This document shows, piece after piece, positions 32,889-41,704 of a stretch of 64,000 bases of DNA (position 1 is the stretch's first letter; every line of letters starts with the position of its first letter). Source of the DNA: Micromonospora endolithica (GTDB lineage: Bacteria > Actinomycetota > Actinomycetes > Mycobacteriales > Micromonosporaceae); the NCBI RefSeq assembly GCF_003626595.1, contig NZ_RBAK01000006.1, forward strand, positions 310,001 to 374,000, given 5' to 3'. The position numbers and the translations under genes are program-made. The notes under the pieces were generated by a model. The model saw nothing but the letters and a program-made list of their open reading frames with translations. It ran no database searches and was not told the origin of the DNA.

Positions 32889-34100
32889 TCAGGGGGAGTA
32901 GGCCCAGACCAGCAGGAGGTAACCGCCGAAGTAGGCGGTGAAGGCGGTCGCCCCCACCAGGATGACCGCCAACCGGGCGGTGCTGAGGGCCGCGAGACCC
33001 CGGGCGACCGGCAGGAGCAGCGCGAACGCCGGCAACAGGAACCGGGCCTTGGAGTTGAAGTAGCCGGACGCGCCGATGGTGGTCACCAGCATCATCGCGC
33101 TGTAGGCCAGCAGTGGCCAGGGCTGTCGGTCGACGATGCTGAGCGCCAGCAGGACCAGGCTGCCCGCCAGGACGGCGACGATCAGGTACCACTGGAGTTC
33201 GACCGGCTGGTCCAGCGTCGTGCCGACGGACTCCAGGGTGCCGGCCCCGCCGTCGAAGGTCGACCGCCAGCCCTCGGTCTGGATCTGCAACCAGCCGTCC
33301 ACCCGGCCGGTCCGCCAGCCGACCCAGCCGACGAAGCCGAGCCACCCCAGCGGCGCCAGGAGTATCGCCACCGCCGGTCGCCAGCCACCGTGCCGCCGCG
33401 CCAGCGCGATCAACGCCGCCAGCATCACCACCGGGATGAGCGAGGTGGCGGTCGGCCGGGTCGCGCCGGCGAGCAGGCAGAGGGTGCCGGCGGTGAGCCA
33501 CCGCCCGGTCAGCACCGCGTACAGCGACCAGGCCGCCAGCGCGGTGAAGAGCGACTCGGTGTACGCCATCGACTCGACGATCGCGTGCGGCACCAGCCCC
33601 CACGCCACGGCCAGCAGGATCCCGGTCCGCCGGCCGTACAGGTGGTTGCCGATCGCGAACAGACCCCAGGCGGCGGCCAGTGACGCGAGCCAGGCCAGCG
33701 CGATCGCGGTGCCGCGGTAGTGGAGCGGGGAGAGTGGCTCGGTGAGGCGGACCAGCAGGGGGTAGAGCGGGAAGAAAGCCATGTCGCTCTGCAGGGTCTC
33801 CGCGCGGTCGTACCCGTGCTCGGCGATGCCCAGGTACCAGCCGGCGTCGGCCCGGAGGCCGATCAGCCGGCCGAACCGGGCGTCCCGCGCGTCTGCCCAG
33901 ATGGCCACGGTGACCAGTCCGACCACGCGTACCGCGACGTAGCCCGCCAGCGCCGGCCAGACGGCCCACAGCGCCCGCCGAAGCCGGGTCGGCAGCCGGG
34001 TGTCGGCGACCACCTCGGGTGTGCCGGGCCCAGCGTCCTCGTGGCCGTCGCGTCCGCGGTCGGCGATCCCGCCCGTCTCGCATGCCATCCCGGCCACCAT
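32889..34100 (-). CDS. PIG-V-like GT-C mannosyltransferase, copy 1
   Basis: A 403-aa membrane protein of about ten TM segments, similar to actinobacterial mannosyltransferases of the PIG-V/Mannosyl_trans2 type. Signature parts are DAGWYLGIAEHGYD in the first outer loop (catalytic Asp of GT-C), FFPLYPLLVRL, MAYTESLFTALAAWSLYAV and GATRPTATSLIPV. ATG 34100 has GGGGGGA 2-8 nt upstream; a longer frame to 34142 exists. It is a clear paralogue of the gene at 39944-41194; both are on the minus strand flanking a block of other wall genes. Donor probably polyprenyl-phosphate mannose. Confidence 0.82.
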   Translation of the reverse strand: MVAGMACETGGIADRGRDGHEDAGPGTPEVVADTRLPTRLRRALWAVWPALAGYVAVRVVGLVTVAIWADARDARFGRLIGLRADAGWYLGIAEHGYDRAETLQSDMAFFPLYPLLVRLTEPLSPLHYRGTAIALAWLASLAAAWGLFAIGNHLYGRRTGILLAVAWGLVPHAIVESMAYTESLFTALAAWSLYAVLTGRWLTAGTLCLLAGATRPTATSLIPVVMLAALIALARRHGGWRPAVAILLAPLGWLGFVGWVGWRTGRVDGWLQIQTEGWRSTFDGGAGTLESVGTTLDQPVELQWYLIVAVLAGSLVLLALSIVDRQPWPLLAYSAMMLVTTIGASGYFNSKARFLLPAFALLLPVARGLAALSTARLAVILVGATAFTAYFGGYLLLVWAYSP

Positions 34101-34399
34101 GTTCCCCCCGGGCAGGTGTGTGGACCCGGGCGAGGTTAGCAAGGGGGGCCGGCCCGACGGTGTCGACGCGGCCGGTGCTTCCCGGCCACCGTCGGCACGC
34201 CGCCGTGCCCGCTCGGTGCCGCTCTGTGGCCACCTGCGTGCCGTACACTACCGGAGGTTCCGCCCGGGGCCCGTGGCCGTGCGCGGCGGACGGCCGGTCG
34301 GAGGTGGCTTTCAGACCGTCGGCGATAGCCGGCGAGCGCGCCCGTGGCCAACGGCGGATCCCCCGCCCGCAGCGAACACGGCGATGGGGGAAGGACCAG

Positions 34400-35968
34400 A
34401 TGAGCACGCCCGACGTCAGCGTCATCGTGGCCGTCTACAACACCATGCCATACCTCACCACCTGCCTGGATTCGCTCGTCGGGCAGACGATCGGGCGGGA
34501 CCGGCTGGAGGTCGTCGCGGTCGACGACGGCTCCACCGACGGCAGCGGCGCGGAGCTGGACCGGTACGCCGCCCGTTTCCCGGACACGGTCCGGGTGCTG
34601 CACCAGGCCAACTCGGGCGGCCCGGCCGCGCCGAGCAACCTCGCCCTGGACCACGCCCGAGGCCGATACGTCTTCTTCATCGGCTCCGACGACCACCTCG
34701 GCCCGGAGGCGCTGGAGCGCCTGGTGGACGCCGCCGACCGGTGGGACTCCGACGTGGTGCTCGGGCGGATGGTCGGCACCAACAAGCGCTACGTGCACCA
34801 GGCGGCCTACGCGGTCACCGAGGAACGGCTGGACCTCTTCGGCGGGGCGTTGGCGTGGTCGCTGTCGAACACCAAGCTGTTCCGTCGGGAGCTGGTCGAG
34901 CGTTACGGCCTGCGCTTCCGCACCGACATGCCGATGGGTAGCGACCAGCCGTTCACGCTGGAGGCATGCTTCCGGGCCAAGAAGATCTCGGTCCTCGGCG
35001 ACTACGACTACTACTACGCGGTCAAGCGGGAGAACGCGCAGAACATCACCTACGCCAGCCGCTTCGAGGAGCGGCTGCGCTGCGCCGAGGAGCTGGTCGG
35101 CTTCGTGGCCGGGCTGATCGAGCCGGGCCCGCGCCGGGACGCCGTGCTGCTGCGTCATTTCAGCTGGGAGGTGGCCAAGCTGCTCCGGGCGGAGTTCCTG
35201 GGTCTCGACGAGGACGTCCAGCAGAACGTCCACGACCGGATCCGCAAGCTTGCCGAGGCGTACCTGACCGAGGGCGTCCTGGCCCGGATGGCGCCCGACC
35301 TGCGGCTGCGTCTCGCCGTCGCGCGCGACGGCGACCTGACGCGCCTCCGCGAGCTGATCGGGCAGCAGGCCGACCGGACGCTGCCCGAGGTCACCATCTC
35401 CGACGGCCGCTGGTACGCCCACCACGTAGGTTTCCGCGACCCGGCGTTCGGCTATCCGGACGACTGGTACGACATCACGGACCAGGCCGCCAGAACGCTG
35501 GCCAAGCTGACCGTGAGCAGGTTGGCCTGGGGTCGCGACGGCACCGGGGCCCGCGCCCTGGTGGTCACCGCGCGCAGCCGCTGGGCGGAGCTGTCCGAGC
35601 TGACCGCCGAGGCGGTCCGGGTCAGTGTCGGCGATCTGGTGGGTGTGACGTCGGTGGCGCCCGACGGCACCGGTACCGTCGTGCGGACGGACTTCGCGAT
35701 GGACCGGCTGCTCGCGGTCGTCGCGGCGGACGGGGAGCGTCGGGTGGTCCGCGCCGAGGTGAGCACCCCGGGTGGCACCGGGTCGGCGCCGGTTCGTGCC
35801 GACCGGGGCGTCGTGGGTCCCCGGCGGCTGGCCCGGCACGGCGTCCGGCTGTACCTCGTCACGCCCACCACCAACCACAAGGGCCAGGTGATCGTCGCGA
35901 TCACGCCGCTGACGCCCCGTCGGTTCCTTGCCCGCCTGCGCCGAATCAGGCTCTCTGGAGGAAAGTAG
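34400..35968 (+). CDS. GT2 glycosyltransferase resembling TarS-type teichoic acid glycosyltransferases
   Basis: A 522-aa protein. The GT-A domain (1-230) has VSVIVAVYNTMPYLTTCLDS, VDDGSTDGSG (Asp42/43), NSGGPAAPSNLALDHARGRY, the metal motif GSDDH (Asp97/98) and the base region MGSDQPFTL (Asp182), then DYDYYYAVKRE. The same segments in the same order occur in S. aureus TarS, which adds GlcNAc to poly(ribitol phosphate). Residues 330-522 form a beta-rich C-terminal region, comparable in place to the TarS trimerisation domain. It starts 4 nt before the nucleotide-sugar dehydrogenase gene with GGGGAAGGA upstream. TACACT at 34244-34249 is a possible -10. Confidence 0.85.
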   Translation: MSTPDVSVIVAVYNTMPYLTTCLDSLVGQTIGRDRLEVVAVDDGSTDGSGAELDRYAARFPDTVRVLHQANSGGPAAPSNLALDHARGRYVFFIGSDDHLGPEALERLVDAADRWDSDVVLGRMVGTNKRYVHQAAYAVTEERLDLFGGALAWSLSNTKLFRRELVERYGLRFRTDMPMGSDQPFTLEACFRAKKISVLGDYDYYYAVKRENAQNITYASRFEERLRCAEELVGFVAGLIEPGPRRDAVLLRHFSWEVAKLLRAEFLGLDEDVQQNVHDRIRKLAEAYLTEGVLARMAPDLRLRLAVARDGDLTRLRELIGQQADRTLPEVTISDGRWYAHHVGFRDPAFGYPDDWYDITDQAARTLAKLTVSRLAWGRDGTGARALVVTARSRWAELSELTAEAVRVSVGDLVGVTSVAPDGTGTVVRTDFAMDRLLAVVAADGERRVVRAEVSTPGGTGSAPVRADRGVVGPRRLARHGVRLYLVTPTTNHKGQVIVAITPLTPRRFLARLRRIRLSGGK

Positions 35969-35972
35969 TTTC

Positions 35973-37256
35973 ATGAACATCTGCGTCGTAGCGCTCGGGA
36001 AGATCGGCCTGCCGCTCGCCGTGCAGTTCGCCTCGAAGGGGCACCGGGTGATCGGTGCCGACGTCTCGGAGCGGGTGGTGCGCCTGGTCAACGACGGGGC
36101 GGTGCCGTTCCCGGGCGAGACCGACCTGGACGTCAAGCTGAAGGAGGCGGTCGCCGCCGGGCTGCTCTCGGCCACCACTGACACCACCGCGGCGGTCGCC
36201 GAGTCCGACGCGGTCGTCGTGGTCGTCCCGCTCTTCGTCGACGCCGACGGGGTGCCGGACTTCGGCTGGATGGACGACGCCACCCGCGCCGTCGCCGCCG
36301 GCCTGCGGCCCGGCACGCTGGTCAGCTACGAGACCACCCTGCCGGTCGGCACCACCCGCGGACGCTGGGCGCCGATGCTCCAGGAGGGCTCCGGGCTCGT
36401 CGCGGGCAGCGACTTCCACCTGGTGTTCAGCCCCGAGCGGGTGCTCACCGGCCGGGTCTTCGCCGACCTGCGCCGCTACCCCAAGCTGGTCGGCGGCATC
36501 GACGAGGCGTCGGCCGCGCACGGCGTCCGCTTCTACGAGGCCGTGCTCGACTTCGACGAGCGGCCCGACCTGAGCAAGCCCAACGGCGTCTGGGACCTGG
36601 GCTCGGCCGAGGCCTCGGAGATGGCGAAGCTGGCCGAGACCACCTACCGGGACGTCAACATCGGCCTGGCGAACCAGTTCGCGCGCTTCGCCGACACCGT
36701 GGGCATCGACGTCACCAAGGTCATCGAGGCGTGCAACACCCAGCCGTACAGCCACATCCACTCCCCGGGCATCGCGGTCGGCGGGCACTGCATCCCGATC
36801 TACCCGCGGATGTACCTCTGGAACGACCCGGCGGCCACCGTCGTCCGGTCCGCCCGGGAGGCCAACGCGGCGATGCCGGACTACGCGGTCGACCTGCTCG
36901 CCGCCGCGTACGGTGACCTGACCGGCGTGGGTGTCCTGGTGCTCGGCGCCGCCTACCGGGGCGGGGTGAAGGAGACCGCCTTCTCCGGTGTCTTCCCCAC
37001 CGTCGAGGCGCTGCGCCAGCGGGGTGCCACGCCGTACGTCTCCGACCCGATGTACACCAACGAGGAGCTGGTCGCACACGGCCTGCCGGGTTACGACGGC
37101 GAGCCGCTCGGCGCCGCGGTGGTCCAGGCCGACCACGCCGAGTACCGTAGCCTCAGCCCGGCCGACCTGCCCGGCGTGACGGTGCTGGTCGACGGCCGTC
37201 GGGTCACCGACCCGGCCCGCTGGACCGGGGTCCGTCGCGTGGTCATCGGCGGCTGA
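35973..37256 (+). CDS. nucleotide-sugar 6-dehydrogenase (WbpA/WecC-like)
   Basis: A 427-aa UDP-sugar dehydrogenase that oxidises C6 of UDP-HexNAc to the uronate with two NAD+. The N-terminal Rossmann motif is VVALGKIGLPLAVQFASKGH (unusual VALGKIG for VIGLGYVG). Then come YETTLPVGTTRG, FSPERVLTGRVF, EASEMAKLAETTYRDVNIGLANQ and the catalytic Cys in AVGGHCIPIYP, which matches the GGHCIPIDP form of the WbpA group. Coupled to the TarS-like gene (4-nt gap; GGAGGA 10 nt before the ATG). Provides the uronic acid for the diacetamido sugar pathway. Confidence 0.88.
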   Translation: MNICVVALGKIGLPLAVQFASKGHRVIGADVSERVVRLVNDGAVPFPGETDLDVKLKEAVAAGLLSATTDTTAAVAESDAVVVVVPLFVDADGVPDFGWMDDATRAVAAGLRPGTLVSYETTLPVGTTRGRWAPMLQEGSGLVAGSDFHLVFSPERVLTGRVFADLRRYPKLVGGIDEASAAHGVRFYEAVLDFDERPDLSKPNGVWDLGSAEASEMAKLAETTYRDVNIGLANQFARFADTVGIDVTKVIEACNTQPYSHIHSPGIAVGGHCIPIYPRMYLWNDPAATVVRSAREANAAMPDYAVDLLAAAYGDLTGVGVLVLGAAYRGGVKETAFSGVFPTVEALRQRGATPYVSDPMYTNEELVAHGLPGYDGEPLGAAVVQADHAEYRSLSPADLPGVTVLVDGRRVTDPARWTGVRRVVIGG

Positions 37257-37273
37257 CCCGTTCGTCGCCCACG

Positions 37274-37301
37274 GGCCCCGGCCGTTCCGACGGCCGGGGT
37301 C
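37274..37301 (+). terminator. hairpin after nucleotide-sugar dehydrogenase gene
   Basis: A 10-bp perfect stem CCCCGGCCGT/ACGGCCGGGG (37276-37285, 37290-37299) with loop TCCG, extended by two pairs, 18 nt after the stop. It likely ends the glycosyltransferase-dehydrogenase transcript before the second TagF-like gene. Confidence 0.72.
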
Positions 37302-37455
37302 CGTCGCGTCGCGCGCCCCGGCCGGCACGGTCGGTGAGCACCGTCATCGGTCGTTCACCCGTCGGACACCCCGGCAATACCGGCGTTACCTACCCCGTTT
37401 AAGGTCGCAGCTGCCCGGTATCGGACCCCTCGACACCGGTGGGCAGACAGGGAGC

Positions 37456-39210
37456 GTGCCGTTGTTCAGCAGAGTACGGAGCCAGCAGGGTCTCGCCGCC
37501 GTCGGACTGACCCTGCTCGGCTACGGGGTCATGATCCTGTCCGGCGTGCTCGGCCTGGTGATCCCGTACGCGGTCGCCGCGGTGGTGGTCATCGCCGGTG
37601 AGCTGACCCTCGCCGGCCGGTACGCCCAGACCGCCGAGCTGCTCGGCAAGGCGGGCCTCGGGCGGGTCTTCCGGCGGCTGGTCCGCGACCTGTCGGTGGC
37701 GCTGCTGGTGGTGAGCACGGTCCGTCCCGGCGTGGCCGGCACCGTGGCGGTGCTGCTGCTGCCCGCCGCGCTCTGGGTCGTGGCCGTCGGCACCACCGCG
37801 CTGACCAGGGTGGTCGACGGGCGGGCCGCCACCCCGGCGTTCACCCGCAACATCGACCTGGGCGCGATGCGTCGGGCGCCGGTGCCGCCGCGGTGGGCGC
37901 GGCACCTGGCCGGCCTGCGGCTGCCGATCCTCAACGTGCTGCTGGTGCCGGCCGCCGTGCTGGCCGCGGTGGTCGACCGGGTCGCCCCGGTGGTGGTCAC
38001 CGGGCTGGTCACCCTCGCCGCCGGGCTGGTCACCGCCGGGGTGCTCGCGCTGACCTGGCTGCGGGGGCGCGGCAGCACCCCCGGCGCGGTACGCGCGGTG
38101 CACGACTGGCTGTCCCGGGAGCGGCCCGAGGTGGCGCTCTATTTCGCCGGTCCGGCCAAGGACGTCTACCAGGCCAACATGTGGCTCGCGCCGGTCGAGG
38201 CGGCCGGCCGCCCGGCGGTGGTGCTGCTGCGCGCCGAGGAGGCGTTCCACGAGCTGGCTGACACCCGGCTGCCGGTGATCTGCGTACCGGCCGGGGTGGA
38301 CTTCATGAACCTCGACCTCGGGTCGATCCGGGTCGCCCTGTACGCGGCCAACGTCGGGGCGAACATCCACATGCTGCGCGAGGCGGGCGTGAAGCACGTC
38401 TTCGTCGGCCACGGCGACAGCGACAAGCAGGCAAGCGTCAACCCGTACAGCAAGGTCTACGACGAGGTCTGGGTGGCCGGCCCGGCCGGCCGGGAGCGGT
38501 ACGCCCGCGCCGACGTGGGCGTGCTGGACCGCGACATCGTGGAGATCGGCCGGCCGCAGCTCGCCGGGCTGCACACCTTCGGCTCGCGCGCCGCCGACCA
38601 GGTCTTCACCGTGCTCTACGCCCCCACCTGGGAGGGCTGGCTGGACGACGACCCGTACCACACGTCGCTGGTGCTGATGGGGGAGCGGATCGTGTCGGGG
38701 CTGCTCGCCGCGGGCAACCTGCGACTGGTCTACAAGCCGCACCCGCTGACCGGCACCCGGTCGAAGCAGGCGCGCGCGGCGCACGAGCGGATCGTCGCCC
38801 GGATCCGGGCCGCCGGCGGCCAGACCGACCCGACCTCGCTGGACGGCACCGCGCATCTGGTGGTCACCGGCCGCACCCCGGCCCTGTTCGACTGCTTCAA
38901 CGTCACCGACCTGCTGGTCAGCGACGTCTCCAGCGTGGTCTCCGACTTCGTGCAGAGCGAACGGCCGTACGTGGTGGCCAACCCCGCGGGCCTGTCGGAG
39001 GACGAGTTCCGCCGGACCTTCCCCACCGCGCGGGCGGCGTACCTGCTGGCGGCGGACTGCGGCGAGCTGCCGAAGATCCTCGCCGTCACCCGGGCCGGGG
39101 ACGACCCGATGACCGAGGCGCGACGGGAGCTGAAGGAGTACCTGCTCGGCCCGTCCGGGTCGAACCCGATGGACCGCTTCCGGGACGAGATCGACCGCCT
39201 CTGCGGCTGA
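37456..39210 (+). CDS. TagF/TarL-like polyol-phosphate transferase, second paralogue
   Basis: A 584-aa protein with the same architecture as the gene at 16820: about six N-terminal hydrophobic segments (to ~205), then a Glyphos_transf domain with LYFAGPAKDVYQANMW, GHGDSDKQASVNP, VEIGRPQLAG, VLYAPTWEGW, YKPHPLT and LLVSDVSSVVSDF. GTG 37456 is preceded by GGGAG. The two paralogues could act as primase and polymerase (as TarF/TarL do) or on two different polyol phosphates. Shared HGDSDK replaces the HGT motif of firmicute TagF. It sits next to the WbpD-like acetyltransferase gene, convergent across a strong terminator. Confidence 0.87.
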   Translation: MPLFSRVRSQQGLAAVGLTLLGYGVMILSGVLGLVIPYAVAAVVVIAGELTLAGRYAQTAELLGKAGLGRVFRRLVRDLSVALLVVSTVRPGVAGTVAVLLLPAALWVVAVGTTALTRVVDGRAATPAFTRNIDLGAMRRAPVPPRWARHLAGLRLPILNVLLVPAAVLAAVVDRVAPVVVTGLVTLAAGLVTAGVLALTWLRGRGSTPGAVRAVHDWLSRERPEVALYFAGPAKDVYQANMWLAPVEAAGRPAVVLLRAEEAFHELADTRLPVICVPAGVDFMNLDLGSIRVALYAANVGANIHMLREAGVKHVFVGHGDSDKQASVNPYSKVYDEVWVAGPAGRERYARADVGVLDRDIVEIGRPQLAGLHTFGSRAADQVFTVLYAPTWEGWLDDDPYHTSLVLMGERIVSGLLAAGNLRLVYKPHPLTGTRSKQARAAHERIVARIRAAGGQTDPTSLDGTAHLVVTGRTPALFDCFNVTDLLVSDVSSVVSDFVQSERPYVVANPAGLSEDEFRRTFPTARAAYLLAADCGELPKILAVTRAGDDPMTEARRELKEYLLGPSGSNPMDRFRDEIDRLCG

Positions 39211-39225
39211 CCCGCGTACCCGGCG

Positions 39226-39260
39226 ACGGGGGCGACGACCGGACCGGTCGTCGCCCCCGT
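39226..39260. terminator. bidirectional terminator between convergent wall genes
   Basis: A perfect 15-bp stem (39226-39240 with 39246-39260) with loop GGACC, lying 15 nt after the TagF-like stop and 24 nt before the acetyltransferase stop. Confidence 0.85.
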
Positions 39261-39284
39261 TCGTGTTTTCCGCCCGCCGTGTGC

Positions 39285-39824
39285 TCAGGCCCGCGACGGC
39301 GGGTTGTCGACGTCCCGGGACACGATCTCGCCCTTCTCGTCCACCCAACCCTTCGGCCGGGCCGGGTTTCCGGCGACCAGCTGGTAGGGCGCGACGTCCC
39401 GGGTCACCACCGAGCCGGCGGCGATCATCGCGTACTCGCCCACCTCGATGCCGCAGATCAGGGTGGCGTTGGCGCCGATCGAGGCGCCCCGGCGGACCAT
39501 CGTCGGGGTGATGGTCCAGTCCGGGTTCTGGGCCCGGGGGCGGAAGTCGTTGGTGAAGACCGCGCACGGGCCGACGAAGACCTCGTCCTCGATGGTCACG
39601 CCCTGGTAGACGGAGACGTTGTTCTGGATTTTCACCAGGTCCCCCACCGTCACACCGGCGTCCACGTAGACGTTGCGCCCGATGACGCAGCCCGCGCCCA
39701 CCCGGGCGGTGGACCGAATGTGAGCCAGGTGCCAGACCTTCGTGCCGTTCCCGACTTGGGCGCCGGACTCCACGTCGGCGCTGGGGTGGACGAAGACCGT
39801 CGGCCGGTCGTTGGTGTCAGCCAT
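39285..39824 (-). CDS. left-handed beta-helix N-acetyltransferase (WbpD/WlbB-like)
   Basis: A 179-aa hexapeptide-repeat acetyltransferase. The sequence VFVHPSADVESGAQVGNGTKVWHLAHI starts the helix. KIQNNVSVYQGVTIEDEVFVGPCAVFTNDFRPRAQN is the signature of the group that acetylates UDP-3-amino-2-acetamido-glucuronate (His in VWH and the FTN loop). RRGASIGANATLICGIEVGEYAMIAAGSVVT follows and VAGNPARPKGWV ends the fold. ATG 39824. It supplies the 3-N-acetyl group after the WbpB- and WbpE-like steps encoded at 22.8-24.9 kb. A dTDP-3-amino-hexose acetyltransferase is the main alternative. Confidence 0.88.
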   Translation of the reverse strand: MADTNDRPTVFVHPSADVESGAQVGNGTKVWHLAHIRSTARVGAGCVIGRNVYVDAGVTVGDLVKIQNNVSVYQGVTIEDEVFVGPCAVFTNDFRPRAQNPDWTITPTMVRRGASIGANATLICGIEVGEYAMIAAGSVVTRDVAPYQLVAGNPARPKGWVDEKGEIVSRDVDNPPSRA

Positions 39825-39943
39825 GTCTGTCTGCTCGCATCGTCTCGGGGCGCGGCGTCGCGCCGGGTGAAGGCCGGTCCGAAAGCCCTGGGCCGTGGCC
39901 CGGCGTAGCATAACCAGCCGCCGATCGCGCGCCGCCGCGGCGG

Positions 39944-41194
39944 CTACGGCGAGGCCGTCCAGATCAGGCTGAGATAGGTGCCGTACCAGGCGGAAATCAG
40001 TGCGAGCAGCCCGAGGACGAGGATCCGGGTACGCGGCCGCGCCTTGCCCAGCGCGAGGGCCACCGGCAGCAGCAGCGTGAAGGCGGGCACCAGGTAGCGG
40101 CCCTTGGCCCAGTAGTACTCCTCGGTACCCACGGTCAGGATGAGGAACGTCAGGGAGTAGACCACCACGGGCAGCGGGTAACGGTCGAGGACGAGCAGCA
40201 CGACCAGTACGGCGGCGATCGCCATCAGCAGCGTCGACGTGTAGAACGACAGCGGCACCGCCTCGGTCAGCACCTGTCGGAAGGTGGCGAAGGTGTCCAC
40301 GCCGCCGTCGAACCCGATCTTCCAGGTGGTGCTCTGCATGTGAAAGTAGGCGTCGACGCGTCCCAGCCGCTGGCCGATCCATGCCAGATAGCCGAGGTAG
40401 CCCAGGGGAGCGAGCAGCCCCGCGACCCACGGTCGCCAGCCGTCCTGCCGGCGTGCCACCGCGACGAGCGCGGCGACGCCGACCGCGGCGATCAGCGCGC
40501 TCGCCGTCGGGCGGCTGAAGCCGGCGACCAGGCAGAGCACCCCGGCCGTGAGCCATCTCCGGCGCAGCAGTGCGTACAGGGTCCACGCCACCAGCGCGGT
40601 GAACAGGGTCTCGGTGTACGCCATGTTCTGCACCACCGCGTGGGGCAGCACTGCCCAGAGCACGACCAGGAGCAGGCCGACGCGCCGGGAGGCGAGCTGG
40701 ACGCCGACGGCGTAGATGCCCCACGCGGCGGCGATACCGGCGACCCACGACACGACCAGGGCGGCGACCGGGATGGAGAACGGGGTGACGGCGGCGACCC
40801 CCGCCGTGAGGCCAGGGTAGAGCGGGAAGAACGGCAGGTTCGGCAACCGTGACTTGCCGTCCGGGCCGACGTTGTCCAGGCTCTGGTCGTACCCCTGATC
40901 GGCGATCTGCGCATACCACGTGGAGTCGTAGCGGCTGTGCAGCAGCCACCAGAAGTCGGCGCCCGCCCGATGGGAGAAGATCCACAGGACGATCAGCCCG
41001 GCCGCCCGCAACAGGACGTACGCGAGGAGCGCCGGTGCCGCGGCCGGCAACCGTCGGCGGCTGCCCGCATCCGTCGGCGGCCCGTCGGCCGTTGCCGCGG
41101 CTTGGGACGACCAGCCTGCTGCCGGGTCGCGCGGGTGTGCGGCGGAGGCCGGTTCGGCGAGGGGCTTCGTGGAGGTGGCGGGGTCGGCGGACAC
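39944..41194 (-). CDS. PIG-V-like GT-C mannosyltransferase, copy 2
   Basis: A 416-aa paralogue of the gene at 32889-34100. It has a ~50-residue Ala/Pro-rich N-terminus, about ten TM segments, the outer-loop motif SRYDSTWYAQIADQGYDQ, FFPLYPGLTAGV, MAYTETLFTALVAWTLYALL and GFSRPTASALI. Both copies end in near-identical form (TYLSLIWTASP versus YLLLVWAYSP), so they derive from a duplication. GTG 41194. Possibly each adds a different mannose to the wall glycan or a lipoglycan. Monocistronic on the minus strand, 120 nt upstream of the acetyltransferase gene. Confidence 0.82.
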   Translation of the reverse strand: MSADPATSTKPLAEPASAAHPRDPAAGWSSQAAATADGPPTDAGSRRRLPAAAPALLAYVLLRAAGLIVLWIFSHRAGADFWWLLHSRYDSTWYAQIADQGYDQSLDNVGPDGKSRLPNLPFFPLYPGLTAGVAAVTPFSIPVAALVVSWVAGIAAAWGIYAVGVQLASRRVGLLLVVLWAVLPHAVVQNMAYTETLFTALVAWTLYALLRRRWLTAGVLCLVAGFSRPTASALIAAVGVAALVAVARRQDGWRPWVAGLLAPLGYLGYLAWIGQRLGRVDAYFHMQSTTWKIGFDGGVDTFATFRQVLTEAVPLSFYTSTLLMAIAAVLVVLLVLDRYPLPVVVYSLTFLILTVGTEEYYWAKGRYLVPAFTLLLPVALALGKARPRTRILVLGLLALISAWYGTYLSLIWTASP

Positions 41195-41276
41195 GAGGCG
41201 TGACCCTACCCGACCGGCGGAACCGTCGGGACCCGCCGCGGGACGGAGCGAGGTCGTCGGGCATGGCGACCGTCCG

Positions 41277-41615
41277 TCAGGTCAGCAGCGCCGCGATCGC
41301 GTCGGCGGCAGGCACGTCGGCCGGTAACGCCCGCGCGTCGACGACGGCCGACACGGGCAGCGGGCCGTACAGGTGCGGGAAGAGCTGGTCGTGGCGGGAC
41401 GGTTCCCAGCGCAGCTCCGAACCCAGCCGCTGCTCGTCGACCGTCAGCAGCGTCAGCCCGGTCACGCCGGTGAAGACCCGTCGGGCCGTCTCGACCACCT
41501 GGTCGGGACCGGACAGGTGGATGAACCCGTCCTGATGGTCCATGGCGGTGCCGGTGAAGTGGCCGGCGGCCCGCGCGTCCTCCCACTCGGTCGTCGCCAG
41601 CAGCTTGTAGATCAT
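41277..41615 (-). CDS. DUF952 family protein
   Basis: A 112-aa protein with the features of DUF952: IYKLLATTEWEDARAAGHFTGTAMDHQDGFIHLS near the start, QVVETARRVFTGVTGLTLLTVD, LRWEPSRHDQLFPHLYGPLPVSAV. The His-rich strands (GFIHLS, FPHLYG) resemble a small ADP-ribosyl-type pocket, but the family has no firm biochemical role known to me. ATG 41615 begins where similarity begins; the frame is open to 41669. It is divergent from the response regulator. Confidence 0.83.
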   Translation of the reverse strand: MIYKLLATTEWEDARAAGHFTGTAMDHQDGFIHLSGPDQVVETARRVFTGVTGLTLLTVDEQRLGSELRWEPSRHDQLFPHLYGPLPVSAVVDARALPADVPAADAIAALLT

Positions 41616-41704
41616 TCCGGCAGGATAGCGAGGCCGGCCCTCCCGTCGCGGGCGGACATCTGCCACCATGCCCAGGTCGGCTGGGCGAGGAACGGAGGCA
41701 CCGG

